NCBI GenBank assembly: GCA_003342815.1
Contig: PTEX01000024.1
Location: forward strand, 4,477,517-4,541,516
DNA length: 64,000 nt
Source: Eudromia elegans
Taxonomy: Eukaryota; Chordata; Aves; Tinamiformes; Tinamidae
Direction: 5' to 3'
Numbering within the stretch: the first letter of the stretch is position 1; every line of letters starts with the position of its first letter. The notes below the pieces were generated by a model. The model was not told the origin of the DNA and did no database searches. It saw nothing but the letters and a program-made list of their open reading frames with translations. Both the position numbers and the translations under genes were made by a program. Positions 1 through 14,500 of the stretch are shown here, in pieces.

Positions 1-3000
1 TTAATAGTGATCTATTAGACAATTATTAGAGGCTTTTTTTCTCCTGTTTTCAAAACAAAATTCCAGACCAAGAGTGACCTCATAAGTCATGCACAGCACA
101 CTCCTAAAACCATGACTAATACATTCAATTGTATCTGAAATTATTTCAGTAATAAGCGTAATCACAGTTCATTCAGTTCTATAGGCTTTTTGTACACGTG
201 AGGGCCTCTGGGAAAATGTTAGTGACAGATAAAAGGAAATGAAGGCTGAGAATCAGTCTTCAAATTGTAATGTTTCCTGCAGATGTAATATAATAACTGT
301 GTAAATATGGCACAAGAAAATGGAAAAATCATGGCATCTGCATTATGAGAATATTGAGGTTGAAAGTTTCATAGCACTGACAAGAAAGCATCCCTAAAAG
401 TATTATATCCTCAGGATTACTGCCCTGCATTTTTTACTTTAGTGCGCTACAGTATGGGTGGTTTGAAGTTTGAATAGTTCTTTGAAGCTACTATGTTGCC
501 AAATACCTAAATATCAATTTACTACAGGGAAAAAGACAGCTAGAAGAATGAAATTATTTATTATTATTATTGCAATTGTTTGTTGGTTAGTCTGACCTCT
601 ACAATTAGTTTTGGTAAGGACATTACAGTAAGATGGATGATATTACCCTTTGCCATATCTCTTCTCAAAGAGAAATTCCTTCACTCTCACATGGGAAAGC
701 TGTGTGATTAGATCCAATAAATACAAATGAGATGACAAAATCTATACTGTGTCAATGAAAAAATGTCCAAAATGTCTAATAGGTATAAGATTAAAACATA
801 TATATGACAGAATTACTTTAGATTTTAAGTGGTTTACTAGTCAAGACCACTGAGATCTCTGTTAGGCTGAAGTTCTCGTGTTGCATCCACATCCCTGCCT
901 CCTGCAATTACAAGAGGAAAATAAGAATGTGTATAAGATGTTATATCTTGTCCAGTTGTAATTTGGTAAGAAGAGCTTTCCTTGTCTGAAAACAATTTTT
1001 ATAACTTGCAAGGGCCCAATCTGGTAGCAAATATTAAATGTCCACATGAATAAATCTCAGTCCAAGTGAATTTAATGATTTCTTATTTTGCTTTAACTGT
1101 CTATCACAGTTTTGCTGGGTCTTTCTCTTTGTGTAGATTAGAGAAGCATTGGAAGCATACTAATAACCATGGATATACCTAATGCTTTCCAAATAAGTAT
1201 GGACTAATTGTTCATATTAACAAAATAGTACAGGCAAATCTGCAAATGCTTTGAGCTAAGATTATAGTTTTAAAATAAGTTAATTCTTTATTCAGAATTT
1301 ACACTGCTGATGCCCAAAGTCAATTTTGGCTCTGACGACAAAGAAAGATTGGACTCTGTGTCATGGAAATTTCATTGTATAAATCAGAGAAATCTCTCGT
1401 CTTCATGGTCCACGCTAGTAGTTGCACCTGAAAGACTTGAAAATCTGATCACCATTTGGTGAGAAAATCTGCAAAATTTTATTCAGGTCTGTGTAGTATT
1501 ATGCCTACACTGTAAAAGACCATGGTAAATTTGGTTAGAATTGTAAGACCATTCAAGCAGCTGCTTTATCAAGTTGGACAGAATCTATAGTAAACTTAGA
1601 TATTGTTGGTCAGTTTGAAATGAGTAAAGTGATGTGATTCAGAATATCTGGAAATTAACTGGACTTGTGACTCAATGGACTTTGAAAACAGCTTAGGTGA
1701 TTTCTTGCGCAGAATCCACATTTGGGGTGCAATGTCTAGATCTCATTTGTAAGACAGCACAGTGAAATTTTTAGTAGCCAAAGAGCAAGCATATGAAATT
1801 AAAATAGGGCAAATTTTTAAAGGATTATATTTATTTAAGCCTCCATATTTTATTGATAGGATATTTTACTGAGTTAAGGTTAGCATCAGATTTCTTCATG
1901 ACTAATCAGTTCTGGAAACAAGGGATAGACTGATAGGTGTTTCCCTGAAAGAAAAGTTAACTCATGATTTGCATAAGATCCCTTTTCCTTCAAGATGACA
2001 GTTTTTCTGCAGAGGAAGTACTTCAGGTTTACATTCTGCAATCATTGTTCTGATATTTTTCAATAGCTCTAAATTCCATGAGGTAAACGAAGAAATATTT
2101 TTTCAAGTGTGATAATAAGACATCCAGCAACCTTTCAGTCTCTATCACAATCTAATGATCACTTCCTAAACTAGTTCATTCAATTAAATTACTATATTTT
2201 GCTGATCTTGCTGAATAAAACATTTATTAATGCAATCCAATTAAAACAAATTCTTGCCTTCTAAAAATATGGCTTATTTTTGTTTTGGCCTTTCACATGC
2301 AGAACAAACATTTTATGATATTTTTCTTTTATTTTCATGGAAGATAGCCATGAAAAGAGAAAGTCTCCTACCTACAAAATGTTTGGATTGAAGCACTGTT
2401 AGAAATAAAACCAATTTATCAAATTGCACAGCTGTTGTTCATAATGATCCTTGTTATTTGGGTGCTGTTTGTTATTTATAGCTAATTAACTGTATTTTAT
2501 ACCACCTAGCAATCTGCATTTAGAGACCAGGGAACAATGAAATACACTGAATTAGAAGCTGTTGAATACAGAGAATAAATTCAATCAATTCACTGCAGGC
2601 CAATTTTTATCAAAACACTAAAAAATATTTCCCCCTCTTTCCTGCCACCATCTTAAAAAAGAAAGAAATAAAAAAACCCTTATGTCTTTATTTTTGTACT
2701 TCTACTTAGAAGCCTGAACATAAGGACTTTTGGAAGTTATAGAGGCTCCAAAACTGGATGACTTATATGTAGAATATAATGCTTCAGGTGCAGTAGAAGA
2801 GCAGTAAGTACAAAAACTGGATCTAATCTTCTTGGGAATGAAGTCTACTTTCCTCTGTGCTTCTGGCCAGTTTCTACTGCCAGTTTGATAATTTAGTTCT
2901 CATACAATAGTTCATAAAACTTGCATGGAGGATGCAGTAGTATAGGTGGCCCTTGACTTTGTTGTAGTTATTTTGGTGAGCGCTCTGTTTCAGGAAATGA

Positions 3001-6000
3001 AGAGTACTCTGTAGAAAGAGCTATGCTTGCTAATTACTCCTAATACAAAGCAAAACAAATATATCCTAATACAAAGCATTTTTAAAACAAAGGGGTCTTT
3101 TTGTGTCCTTTTTTTCTCCTGTTTTCCTTCTAGTGAACTTCTGATTTTTTTTTTCTTTGAACCAAAATTTCCTATCTTGTGTTGATTCTTCCCCAATTTT
3201 TTTTGTTCCTACTTATTTTTTTTAATAATATCAGCATTTTTCTTTGATATAGTCTACTCTGCATTGAAGAATTTATTGCTTTTTATTGTTAAGATTTCGT
3301 TTACTGTACGGTTTAGAAAAGTCACTTTGTGGTAAATGTTCAGTAGTGATTACCTGTATTTTAAGCAGTCTGTTCTCAAACACGGTGCTACTGCTTTTCC
3401 ATTTATAAAATCTCTGGGATAAAACTTTATACAGTCACTACAGAACTTGATTGTTTCTAAAATGTTTATTGATCTTTTAATGAGTCATTCTTACAATTAC
3501 AGATAACAGATGTAAAAGACAGGAGGCCTTGTTACTTACTTTATCTGCTGTAAAGCTCTTTCAAAAATTATTTTTGAAGCACTCCCAATTCCTCTGCTGT
3601 GATATCTCTATCTGAACACTGTGGGTAGGAATGAGAAAGGAAAGAGGGAGACATCCTGTGAGATTGACTCAGTGAGATTTTTGTTGAGCCTGCTGCTGTC
3701 CTTTCCTAGAAGGTATTTGCTAATGGTTGTAGGCTGTGGATTTTGTGATGGGATAGAGTAATGAATTAACCTCGGAAGTCCAGCGAGGCTGCCTTGAGTC
3801 TGATTATTGGGGTACTCTTCTCCCTTGTGTAGAATGGGGATAGTTCATATGTCTCTGCACCTCCATAACCTGCCAAACTTCTCAGTTGCTCTGAGCTGAG
3901 GTGAGAGGATTACCAGTATAGTTCTAATTAGTATAGTTGTTGTCTTTGCTGCTTCCTGCAGATACCTGCAGATGTGCTTTTGACCAGTAGACATTTCTTC
4001 CATTCCAGTTCTGCGTATCAGCAATAAGGTACTATAAGGTACTTAAATGTGGTTTCAGCATTTCAATGACATGGTATTTATTTACGTATTATTTAATTTT
4101 CCCTGAATTTAAGGCAATATAATGTTTCTATCCTCAGAATTCAATAACACAAGTGATTGTTAATTCAGAGAAAGTTCAGGAGCTAGCAGTATAATGCAGC
4201 TAGTATTCAGTAAATACAAAACTGCTCTAAATCTTAGTAGTATGGCGCTAGTATCAGAGAAAATGTGCAGTTTGCAGATGAGATTCATACCATTCTGAGT
4301 AGGTCTATTGTTCAATCTAGCACCTGGTACTTAATCAGAATTCATTGCTTTGAAAATACGTAAAACAAGTGCCTTGCCTTTCATAAGTTAGCCCATTGGA
4401 TTTGGTTATATATTTAGTTGAAAAAAAATTATCTAAGAATATAATATTTTTCTTTGATATAGCCCTTGTTATTTTTAGCCTCATTCCTTCTATATCTGTC
4501 AGAGTTGTGTACTGTCTGACCAGGATCTTTCTGATATTCTGTTACTTCAAAAGGTGTTCGGAGGCACCTTTTTCTGGGGGACGTGCTTTGAGTAAAGGTT
4601 GTAGTTACTCATATATATTACAACCCATTCTTTTCTTTCTGAATGATTTTGATAGATACAAATGAATCAAAATATAGATTAAGAAAAAAATCCTAACAAT
4701 TTTCTTCCATATTATGTGATCCTTATTTGGTAGTGAAATTCTATTTAGATTTTTCAGTATGTCTGTGTGTTTCAGCATATATGCATCTCTAAAGCTTTGC
4801 ATCAGATGGAGAGAAAGTAGACAGTGAAAAGATTTTTTGAGTATATAGTATATATAATCTGACATTTTCAGGACGCGGATTTTAACTAAACTAATTTACA
4901 CCATCAAGCCACATTACTTAAAGTACATGACAGCAAGCTATCTTAAAACTGTGTATATGGATTTCTTCATTTTCCAGATCTATGATCCATTAATTTTCTT
5001 CTGCAGAATTTAATCTTCTTTCCTCCTTTCATATCATGACTATGAATCACTATTGTAGTTGCTACTCATTTCACCTTCATTCCCTTTCATGTCTGTATGA
5101 GAGCTCACCTTCTGCTGTCAGGTCTTGGCTGTTCCCCATCACAGAAAGTCCACAAATCTCCCATGGATGGATTAAGCCTTAAGCTATAGTACTGTGTATA
5201 TCTAATTTGGCCCCTACTATCTAATGAAAAGCCAAGAGAAGCCTGACACACTTGATCACATGTTTGAGAGGAGGAAAAACGCAATAAAAACATGGAACCT
5301 AAAAGTCCCTTCTCATAAGCATTTACAGCAAACATATCCATGGTAAATTTTGGCTGCTCTGGAGAATGGGGACGATACTGTTGACTCAGTATTTCTCGTC
5401 AGAGCAAATGAAACGCATATGTTTTCTGTAGGATTATTGAAATTTCTCTCTGGCATTTCTGGGTTATGGATGCTGAAGCTCTGATCTTTGACTATTATGC
5501 TCTTTGGTTATAGCTAACATTAATTGAAGAACAAAAGACATTATAACATAGTATAATAAATTAATTGGTGGAGCAAGAGAAGCGAGGGTCCAGAAGAATT
5601 CAAATTAGGAACATCTGCTTCCTGGTTGACAGTAGCTTAGTCAGTTTGTGAGTTGATATAAGGATTAACGTGGACGAGAATTTGAACATAAGTGAAAGAA
5701 AAATGTTATACTGCTGCAAAAATGGCGAGTAGCAAAGATGTGCGGTGGCAGTAGTTATTCTTGAGCTTCTGGAATATGGCATTTTATACTGGATAGTTAT
5801 TGTTTTTTATAGTATATGCATATGTTTCTTCCCTGTTTTTAAATAACATCTCTACAAAGGCATTCTTTTTTTAAATGGGAAAGGATCTTCTATTTTTATC
5901 ACCGACTTTATTATTCATTTTGCTTATATTTCCACATACACAAACTGTCTTTCTACTTGACATGATCAAAATGCAACTTTCACTATCACTGTACTGAAGA

Positions 6001-6766
6001 TGTTCCAATCCAGCATCAACCATTCCTCATGAACTCTTAACTTTTTCTAGGGACCTTAATATACTATATGCAACAGTCTATTCTCACGTGTCTTTTCTTA
6101 TGGTTTCTGCTGTGTAATGACTGCCTCTGTTACGGTCTGCAGCTGAATTGCCTGCTGAGTTTTTTTATGAATGTTGATTGAGGTAAGAATTACTAGTTTT
6201 GTTTTGTAGTTTCATTTCCTTTGTTTTTTGTTTCTAATATGAGATATGTAGCTACTGTCATTATATCTGTTTACATGCTTTGACAGCTCTTTAAAAATAC
6301 TCAATATTAAAAAAACCAACAAAAAAAACCCCAAAAACTGTGATTAGCATTTACCTCCATCATTAAACTGCTTTTATAGCCTGCATCATACATGACACAT
6401 TCCGCATTAGGCTTCATCTTTTCTTACATTAGGAAATTTGATTTTGTTTAATCTATATTGGATTTCTTTTGCAGAGATTGTGTCCTGCTGGGTAAAGTAT
6501 GCATCCAACAGCTGTGGTACTCTAAGTTCATCTCAGCAATTTGTTGGAATTTTCTCATATATTTTTCTTGAAATTGCTTGTTTTCTAGTATATCATCAAT
6601 TTCATAATCAGTTTTCAACAATTTAGGAAGAAATTTTAATAATGACTGTTCACAATAGGTTTGATTTTAATTTGGTGTTTGTCTTAGAATCATGTGACTA
6701 CATGACTAATTTATCTCTTTTGTTTCAAAAAAAAAAAATTAGCTTTTGCTTCTCCTACTTCTCTGC
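1..6766. other. AT-rich non-coding stretch, no gene seen
   Basis: The open frames here (up to about 90 codons) have low-complexity, Phe/Leu/Lys-rich translations typical of chance frames in AT-rich DNA, and none resembles a known domain. Homopolymer runs and a short TTA run (about 553-571) are present. A passage near 3760-3880 has a faint MIR-like flavour but is too diverged to call. No exon with paired splice signals was recognised. Confidence 0.6.
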
Positions 6767-6810
6767 CCGTATAAAATTTGTCGTATAAAATTACTGTCTT
6801 CCAAAGTAGT

Positions 6811-6834
6811 AGTAACAACAAAGTTGTTGTTACT
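6811..6834. repeat. 24-nt palindrome, 11-bp arms
   Basis: The arm AGTAACAACAA (6811-6821) is followed after two bases by its exact reverse complement TTGTTGTTACT (6824-6834). Just upstream, the string CGTATAAAATT occurs twice with a 14-base period (from 6768 and 6782). No function is implied by the sequence; short palindromes of this kind can arise by template-switch mutation. Confidence 0.8.
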
Positions 6835-9709
6835 GGTTCTTTACTCATGAAGTCTGTGTATTTAATCATCTCGGATATCACAAATGCTGCTATCTCGATG
6901 CCTCTTTATCAGTGATAGTCTGCCCCTTCCTTTCAACAGCAAGTCCAGTTCGGAGGCATATTAAGGACAAGGGACTATATGGTCATTTTTTTCTCCCTGA
7001 ATTCCTTTAGTTCATTCATCTAGTTTGAAGAGACTGCAGTGGTCTCTGAGGATCTTGAAATATCTATGCCGTACACACACATACACCACGTAGCAGAGGC
7101 AGATACATGTGACACCAATTCAATACATTCTGGAGTCCTTTGCCTTCTAGCTAGACTTTTTTTTATTTTCTATTTTTTTTTTTTTTTCAGTTCTCTGAAG
7201 ATAAAGGAGGAGAGCCGTGTGGCTTCTCCTCATCCATCACCAGGCTGCTTTTATTCTTTGTCGGCTTGTTTACTTCTGGGTTCTAGCTACTCATAACTGT
7301 AGCTCACTACACTCACCAGATCATGATTTCAAATATTTCTTTTAGGAGTATCTGGCTGCTCTTGGTATAACAATACATTAGATTATAGACAGATGCACCA
7401 GTTATCCATCATTGGGCTGGATTATTGTCCGTCATGAAAGGCAGACCTTTGCTGTTGTTGAGAAATATTTTTTAAAAAGCTCTATTTTTATGTAGTATCT
7501 TAATGCTTAGCAATATTAACAATTCTAACCTTTTCCTGTGCTCTGTTTATAATAGCTGAATGCAAAAAAACATTTAAAGTGGGTATTATTGAAGTTGTAA
7601 TCAGTCATTTATTTAGCTAGCATGCTTATATTTTGTATTTCTATTTCACTAATGATGAATAATACTTGATATACAATAGTACATCAGCTATAACAGAAAG
7701 GTAAAACTGCTGAAGGACCATTAAACAGAAATTGTAAAGTATCATCTCTGCAGAAACTCTCATTCTGTCTAACCTTGTACTAATTCATTATAAAATATGC
7801 GATGACTTCATTGTACTATGAAAATACCTGCGGTGAAATGGCTAATTGACTTAAAGGGATTGCAGCACATAATTTCAGAGCAACATTTGATGGAAATAGG
7901 CAAAATATAAATTGGTTATCCCTGTCATGGTCTCTATTTGCACAGTTGTTGTCCTTAAAACTATTAAAATAGTTCTTTATAATTATATCTACCTAGCTGA
8001 ATATCAAAAAGTTAGATGAGGATACTATACAGTGAGGAGTAAGTACAAAGTGTTACAAGCAGATATTGAATTTATAGACTTTAGTGAAACACTCAGGACC
8101 AAAATTGAATCTTGTCAGATAATTTCTAGTTGGTTATATAGACAGAATAATTGGGAGTAAAGGAGAAATTGTAAAGATATTGCTTTCTAAGATGTGCTAA
8201 TCTTAAGAAGAGCAAAGGTGAAAGACTGTACAAGGTATTAATCTATGGTTTGTTTGGTTTTAAATTATTATGAAGACACTCATGCTTCTTCAGGATGTCC
8301 TGAACATCTCTTAAAACAATTTTGATCATGTTGCACATAAAAGTTTAAAAGAAAAGTAATTGAAAGAAACTGTAAGCGTACAGTTCCACATTGCCTTTTA
8401 GATTGTTCTGCCATAAGAATGTATTTGACTAGTCTGGTTAAATATGTTACAATGAGATTGGCACCTCTTTCCTGATGGAAGAATTGCTACCAGAGGGAGA
8501 GAAAATGAATAAAATGCTGATGACAGGGAAAAAAACATTGATATAAATCTGAAGTCTATTAGGAGGATGTCCAGACATATAATGAGGACAGTTATATAAC
8601 CAAGACAGTTGAAAACAGTTAAAATAATGACTTTATCGTTATGAAATAAGTGGGGTTTTTTTTCTATCAAGGCTTCTTAATAAAAAAAAGATGGTAAAAT
8701 GTGTAACCAAATTAAATTTTATTCCTAAAAGTGTAAATACTGTAGGTACTGAGGGTATTAACTTGAAAATAAGGAAGCAAGTTACCCTTCCCCAAGCTCC
8801 AACTTTTTTTTTCCCCTCTTTAAAGCTATTTCTCCTTCAGTTATAAAGGAAAAAAAAAAAATCCTAACATATCTTGGCTATACCATGTTATGTAAGTCTG
8901 ACTGTGTTATTTAAGAGACAAAATAAAAACTATGTGATAAAACAAGAACTGTGGCTAATAACACTATGGGTAATCTTTCTGCTCATTTCTCTAGTCAGAA
9001 ATGCCTATTTGTAAAGATATGCTTGACACCAGCAAATTTTTTTGGCCTCTAAGGTTGGATTGTGTGCAAAGGACACAGTCCTTTGAAATTAAGGAATCAT
9101 GAGCTGCATCTGTAAGAGCGAAATACAAAGTGAGAATGGCTGTATTAAAATATGAGCCCTCAGGCTGTTAATGTAAAACATGCTCAAAAACTGACAATAG
9201 CAGAAATTCTGAATACAAACTCTTACGCTCTGCCATGCCCTTGTTAGCACCCTGTCAACTGGCTTTCATAAGGCTCCCTCTTGCTCTCTTTTAAAATACC
9301 ATTTACAAAGGATAACCAGCAGTGAACTTAATAGCAGATATTTTTAGCTCAGTCCGTATATGCATATTAATGTCTATTCATTTTATTATCAATCCAATTT
9401 AATGTAGGCAGCTGCCATGTACAGGTGTTCAAATTTGTTTAATGGTACAGAAGAACAGAAGTAGGTTGAGGTAGCTCAGCAACGGAAACAACTCTGAGGC
9501 ACAGTAGGGCATAGTAGGGGTTTTTATTATGTATCATGAACTTGATTTGCCTTCATTTGCCTTGATTTAGAAACAGGTCCTGGCTGTTTGTATGAAAATG
9601 TCGTGTGCCTGCTCATGGTAACATTACTGTTTGCATACAGAACATGGTTGTACTACCAGAAATATCGTTGACAATATACACACACCAAGAAACACCGTGA
9701 CCCAGCTTT
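6835..9709. other. AT-rich non-coding stretch, no gene seen
   Basis: No coding gene was recognised. At 7156-7187 a pyrimidine-only tract (apart from two A) runs into CAG at 7188-7190, which looks like a 3' splice site, but no downstream open exon with a donor was found. A 16-nt palindrome (TTCAGGA TG TCCTGAA) lies at 8289-8304. The remainder is plain AT-rich sequence. Confidence 0.55.
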
Positions 9710-9770
9710 ATTTCATGCTGCCTTTTCTTGGGCAGCATGAAATTGCCTTTGTTGGGTGGAAGGCAATTTC
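9710..9770. repeat. Two overlapping perfect hairpins
   Basis: A first hairpin pairs 9710-9722 with 9731-9743 (13 bp, loop of 8). A second pairs 9739-9749 with 9760-9770 (11 bp, loop of 10). The 3' arm of the first overlaps the 5' arm of the second by five bases, so the two cannot form fully at the same time. Their purpose is unknown; they do not have the length of a typical single pre-miRNA stem. Confidence 0.85.
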
Positions 9771-11497
9771 TCATTGCTACAGCATCTCCTCCTGATTATA
9801 TCTTGTTAGAAACTATCACCATGTTAATCAATTGTTTCTGCTGCTCTGTGTACATGACCAGTACCATCACCAGCAAATGGTGAGGACAGAGGAAACTATC
9901 TGCAGTGCGAACATCTTGCTAATAATTAAACTTGAACTGTCTACTGCTGATTATGTTCTAAGAGAGAATACAAATGGAAAAAAAGATGAGAATATCATGG
10001 CTCTTGAATAGACGAAATTTCAGAAACTGTAGGTGATTATTGAAATTAATTCTAATTTTAGGCCAAATACGTCCAGAAAAAAAATGCAGCATAGAACTAA
10101 AGGTGTAAAGGCAAGTACTTAAAACTGCAACCTTATTTGGGTTTACTTGTGTGAATGGATTCTGATACAGTGTAATTGCAAAAACAGATGCTATTTTATC
10201 ATAAGACAGTTAGTATGTTCAGTAAACAGTGATAATTGAATTTACCTATTGACTAGAGGTTTTAATTTACCTAATAACTAGAGATATTGTACTTCTTAAT
10301 TCATCCTTTGATGGATGAATTTAATCGTTGGCACCCTGGTCTGACTGCCTTAATACTTGCTTCTGCAGGAAGCTCATTTAACTTGCGAAAAATCTTGAAA
10401 TATACTCATGTCGAGCAACAGGGGCAGGTTTTAATGTTATTCTTACAGCATTGTCCATTGTAAAAAATCTAGTGATCAAGGCAAGCAGAAGTGATTTTTG
10501 TCTTCCTTCCAGCTGTAAATCAAGTTTTAATTGGATGCCAACTCTTTACTGCCCTTGGACAAACTGTTTAAGCACAGAAGTAGAGTGAGTATCAAGAAGA
10601 CTCCCTCATGTGAGGTTATGAACAAGAAATGGTAGTGTTGTGTTGTTTTGCCAAGCTACACTCATAGGTCGTACAAGTCCAAGGTTGTACAACCTGTGCT
10701 TGGTAGTAGGCTTCCTGCTGAATAGAGCTTGGCAAACTGATACAAAAAGTGATTTTCAGTGAGGAATCTGGGAGGAGAATTTCCCTTGAGATCTTGAACA
10801 AATCTGCTTTGACTCAGTTGTCATTCAAATGTGGATAAAAGATTTAGGAGTTAAAAACACTGTCAGGATATGTAGATAGTCTTAAAAGTGTGAAGTGGCA
10901 ACGAGGAAAGATAAACTGTGTAAAGGGATATACTGGCAGCTGCATTTCAATAATATGTATTTCTATTAAAGCATTCAAATTAGAGGACATACATGAAGGG
11001 AAAAATTAAGGTACCACTACCAAGAGGGATGGATTTCTTTGATTTAGAGAATTTAGGCCCTTTTAGTTTTTAGTAAAGGATTTTATTTAACTCATTAGGA
11101 TTAGAGAGTGCGTGTAATCCATTAAGTAAAGAGACATGAAAGTCCCCACTTCCGTAACTGGCTTCACTAGAGATAATCAAAGACATCTAATGGTTTGATG
11201 AAATCACATTAAAGTTGGATTTCTCATAAGTTTTGTCTTTCATAACACCTTTCTTTCTGGGTACTTGAATATGCTTTTAAATAATCTATTAAAGTCTGTG
11301 GCATGTTTGAGGAAATTTTCAAATCCATATTTCAGCTGTGAATAAATAGTGATGATAGAGTAAGGTTAGAAATATGAAGAATTGGGAAAAGAAGACTAGG
11401 TAGACAAATGGAAAAGTTTTAATTAAAAAAAATTTATATTTTGATTGTGCATAAATTACTGAACTGGAATTTTAAATCCATTTCTATACTTCTGGAA
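9771..11497. other. AT-rich non-coding stretch, no gene seen
   Basis: Only short chance frames are visible. The stretch contains a 25-bp imperfect tandem duplication (listed separately) and, beside it, a 9-bp-arm hairpin (AATTCATCC 10298-10306 with GGATGAATT 10313-10321). Confidence 0.55.
10239..10288. repeat. 25-bp imperfect tandem duplication
   Basis: Units 10239-10263 and 10264-10288 both begin AATTTACCTA and share CTAGAG at the same offset, with a handful of substitutions between them. It is a two-copy tandem duplication, old enough to have diverged. Confidence 0.8.
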
Positions 11498-11554
11498 TTT
11501 TTTTTTTCTTTTTATTTCCCTCCCTCCTTTTTTTTTTTTTTTTTTTTTTTCCTT
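11498..11554. repeat. Polypyrimidine tract with T23 run
   Basis: This is an almost pure pyrimidine segment with an uninterrupted run of 23 T at 11528-11550, ending in CCTTAG (11551-11556). The form matches a 3' splice-site tract, but it may equally be the poly(T) side of a retroposed poly(A) tail or simple slippage. No downstream exon is evident. Confidence 0.8.
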
Positions 11555-11556
11555 AG

Positions 11557-14500
11557 ATACACTTGCTTAAGGATTTAAACTCATTCAACATCTGTGTCAT
11601 GGGAAAAATTAGTCTATCTTAAGGGACTTAGGTAGAAGGAATTTGCAATTGTAGTTCAGGTTATTTTGAATTCCTCCCTTTTTGTTTATAGCACAACAAA
11701 CTTTGATAATATTTCCTGAAAAATAAGTCTCTCTGGTTTGGTCCAAATATTTCATAAGTAAAGTTTAATGTTGAAGATATTCATGAACTGAGCTGAAGAG
11801 ACAAACCACCAAACTTGAAACTTAGGATTGCATTTGAAGATTGCATCAATCTATATCAGCATTAAAATGTCAGGTACAGTAAATCACAGCTGGAAGTTTA
11901 CACCTTTTTGGAACATTCATTTTGTGTTCTCTGTGTTATCTGGCATGAGCCAAAGTAGCCGACCTATATCTGATGCGTGGTAGTTTATTGCTGAAAACTT
12001 TAACTGTCAAATCAAAATAGTGGATTTAATAAAATACTGAAGAATGGAAAAAAAAAGAGAAGAAGGAAAATGTATACTGTTTTGATAAATCTGAATTTTA
12101 CTTCTCCGATAGTCTTTATATTTTCCTAGGTTCCTCATTTTCTCATAGTTATTTTTTTCCATATATCCAACACTATTTCTACTGCAAGGTCTTACATCAT
12201 ATTTACCTGGAATTAAAGTCTTCTGTCTGTTTTCAGGCAGTGAGTTATAAAATTAGTCTTTCCAAAAAAAAAAAAAAAGGGTATTGGTGTAAACCACATT
12301 AGTTCAGTTTGTTTCTGGATCAGGTTCTAGGAAGTGTGGTTTTTTGTTTTGTTTTCAAATTAATTTTCGTCTTTTGTCTATTTTGAAAGCAATTCCTCTG
12401 TATGTCCTTGAGGAGAGGAACTGCCTTTCCAGAATCCAAGAGATTTATTCATAGACTTACACAGTTAGAGCTGAGGCTGCTGATTTAGAATCACAGTGCC
12501 ACTTTTCATGCAAGTTGAGAAATTCTTCCTTGAAATGATCTTGTTTTAAAAGTTAAAATTAACAGTAGGTTAATTAGAAGGTAGTTAGAGTATGACAGAT
12601 CTTTGGCCCAAGATGTTTCTGCAAATTATGGTTTAGTCTAAGAAACTACTTCTGGTATCTCCTTTTCCCTTTGGGCGTGTTGCCATTAATGGAAACACTA
12701 AGAAATGGTATAGCCATTACCCTGCACTTGAACTCTTGTGATATCTGTGAAAGAAGAACTGGAGCAAAATATAGGAAGCTTAGGAAAAGAAGCATGTGGA
12801 AGATAAGGTGGAAATAAAATGAAAGAAATGGAAGTAAACTGTTGAGATAGAAAAGAAAAATGGACACAGAGAAACGAAAACAGAAAATTACATTTCCAAA
12901 AGGGAATGAGCTCTCCTCAGCTTCTCCAGTTTCTCTCTATATACTTTTCTTATTGAGGCTGCTTTCAAAGAACTGTACACAAACCAAACGACTCATAATT
13001 ACTCAGGTTAAAATAGTAACTTGTTAGCCATTAGGTGGTCATGTTAATTACTCCAAAGCAAATTTTCCTTTAAACTTTTCGTCAATAATCAAATAAATTT
13101 GAACCAACCTTCTTTTATCTAAAGGAATAAGTTCAATGCATGCAAAGCAAATGCTTCATTAACACAGTATTGCTGAAATAAAACATGAGCACCTTCCATT
13201 TCTGAAACAAACATTTCAGTGAAAAACACAGGATACAAAGAAGAAATCTTGTAAAGCTGAAGTCCTTTTATCTGTGACTTAAAATGGAATTGAGACCTTA
13301 TTGTTTTTCTAAAGTAGTAAGTGGGAATCCTCTAGGAATTTTCTGCAAGCCTTTTTTTTTTTTTTTTTAAACTGGTATGTACATTCCCAGACATCTGTAG
13401 AAGGTCAGGTCAAAATATTAAGATGCCTAAAGTATATTGTCATTGACCCTTCCTAATTATACAATGGAGGTCTACAGCCAATTTCATACTTCTTATGTTG
13501 AGAGAGCAGAGATGAAGTGCAGCCCAGCAACTACTGCCTCACTTGCTCCCAGTGGCACTTATTTTGTTCCCAATGTTGCTTGGGAGAGTGTTGGTCTCTT
13601 TATATTTGTCCGCTTGCTGTTGTACTTGGTTTGTAAACACTAGAGAGAAACTTAAATTGCTGAATTTAGATCAAAGTATTAATCATTCCATAGAATAAAT
13701 CTGTCTTAGCAGTATATTAATGGTCTGTAAAACCTCACTTCAGGAGAATAGTAAATTTTTTGAGTGGAGTGAAACATGGTGGTTGGAAGATTTTTATGGA
13801 GTTGCGAGTTTATTCCTCTCCTAAATCTTCAGTCTTCCTCTCAGAATGTAATAGTGAGACTTAAACAGACTTGACAATGTAATTATCTAAATTAAAATGT
13901 TCTTAGTTCTTTTTTCTTTTTTTTGAAACTTATCCAGTCGCAAATCTATAAGCTTTTCCTCAATTTTACATCTCTAAAGCACCAAAACCAAATGATTTGC
14001 ATGCTTTCTGACTGACCATGTCACAAATCTTCTGAGTATCCTTCTGTACTTTGAAAAACAACTTTTCTTACCCTGCTGACAGGCTGGTCGGTAAGGTAAT
14101 ATTACCTTCTAAATGTTACCTTCTATTTAAAAACAAACAAATAAAAATCCAAATATAATTGCTTCAGTTTTCAACCTCTCTCCTAAAAATTCCTTTTAAA
14201 ATAAAATACCAAGCCTGTATGGAAACATCCCCCTTGCCTCTCACCAACAAATCTTTGAAATAAAGTTGTCAGCTACTGTATAGTGACAGTACTTAAAAGT
14301 CTGAATACTATTCCTAAGCTGGTATCTTTGATAGAGCTGATATAAAACCAGCCAGAGGAATCCTATCATGAAAAAACAAAAGCAGTTACCTCCTGGACAA
14401 TTCCATTAAGTCCCTCGCTCAGTTGTAAACAATAACTACAGGTGCAACTTGGATTCTTCTCCAGGTGATGTGCACTTGACATCCAGCTTTATCATCTTTA

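Noticed and set aside
3760..3880. Possible MIR-type SINE remnant (GTAGAATGGGGATAG and neighbours)
   Set aside because: The match is confined to one short string and the surrounding order does not hold up.
7156..7190. Strong 3' splice-site-like tract
   Set aside because: No downstream open exon with a donor was found; T-rich tracts are common in this DNA.
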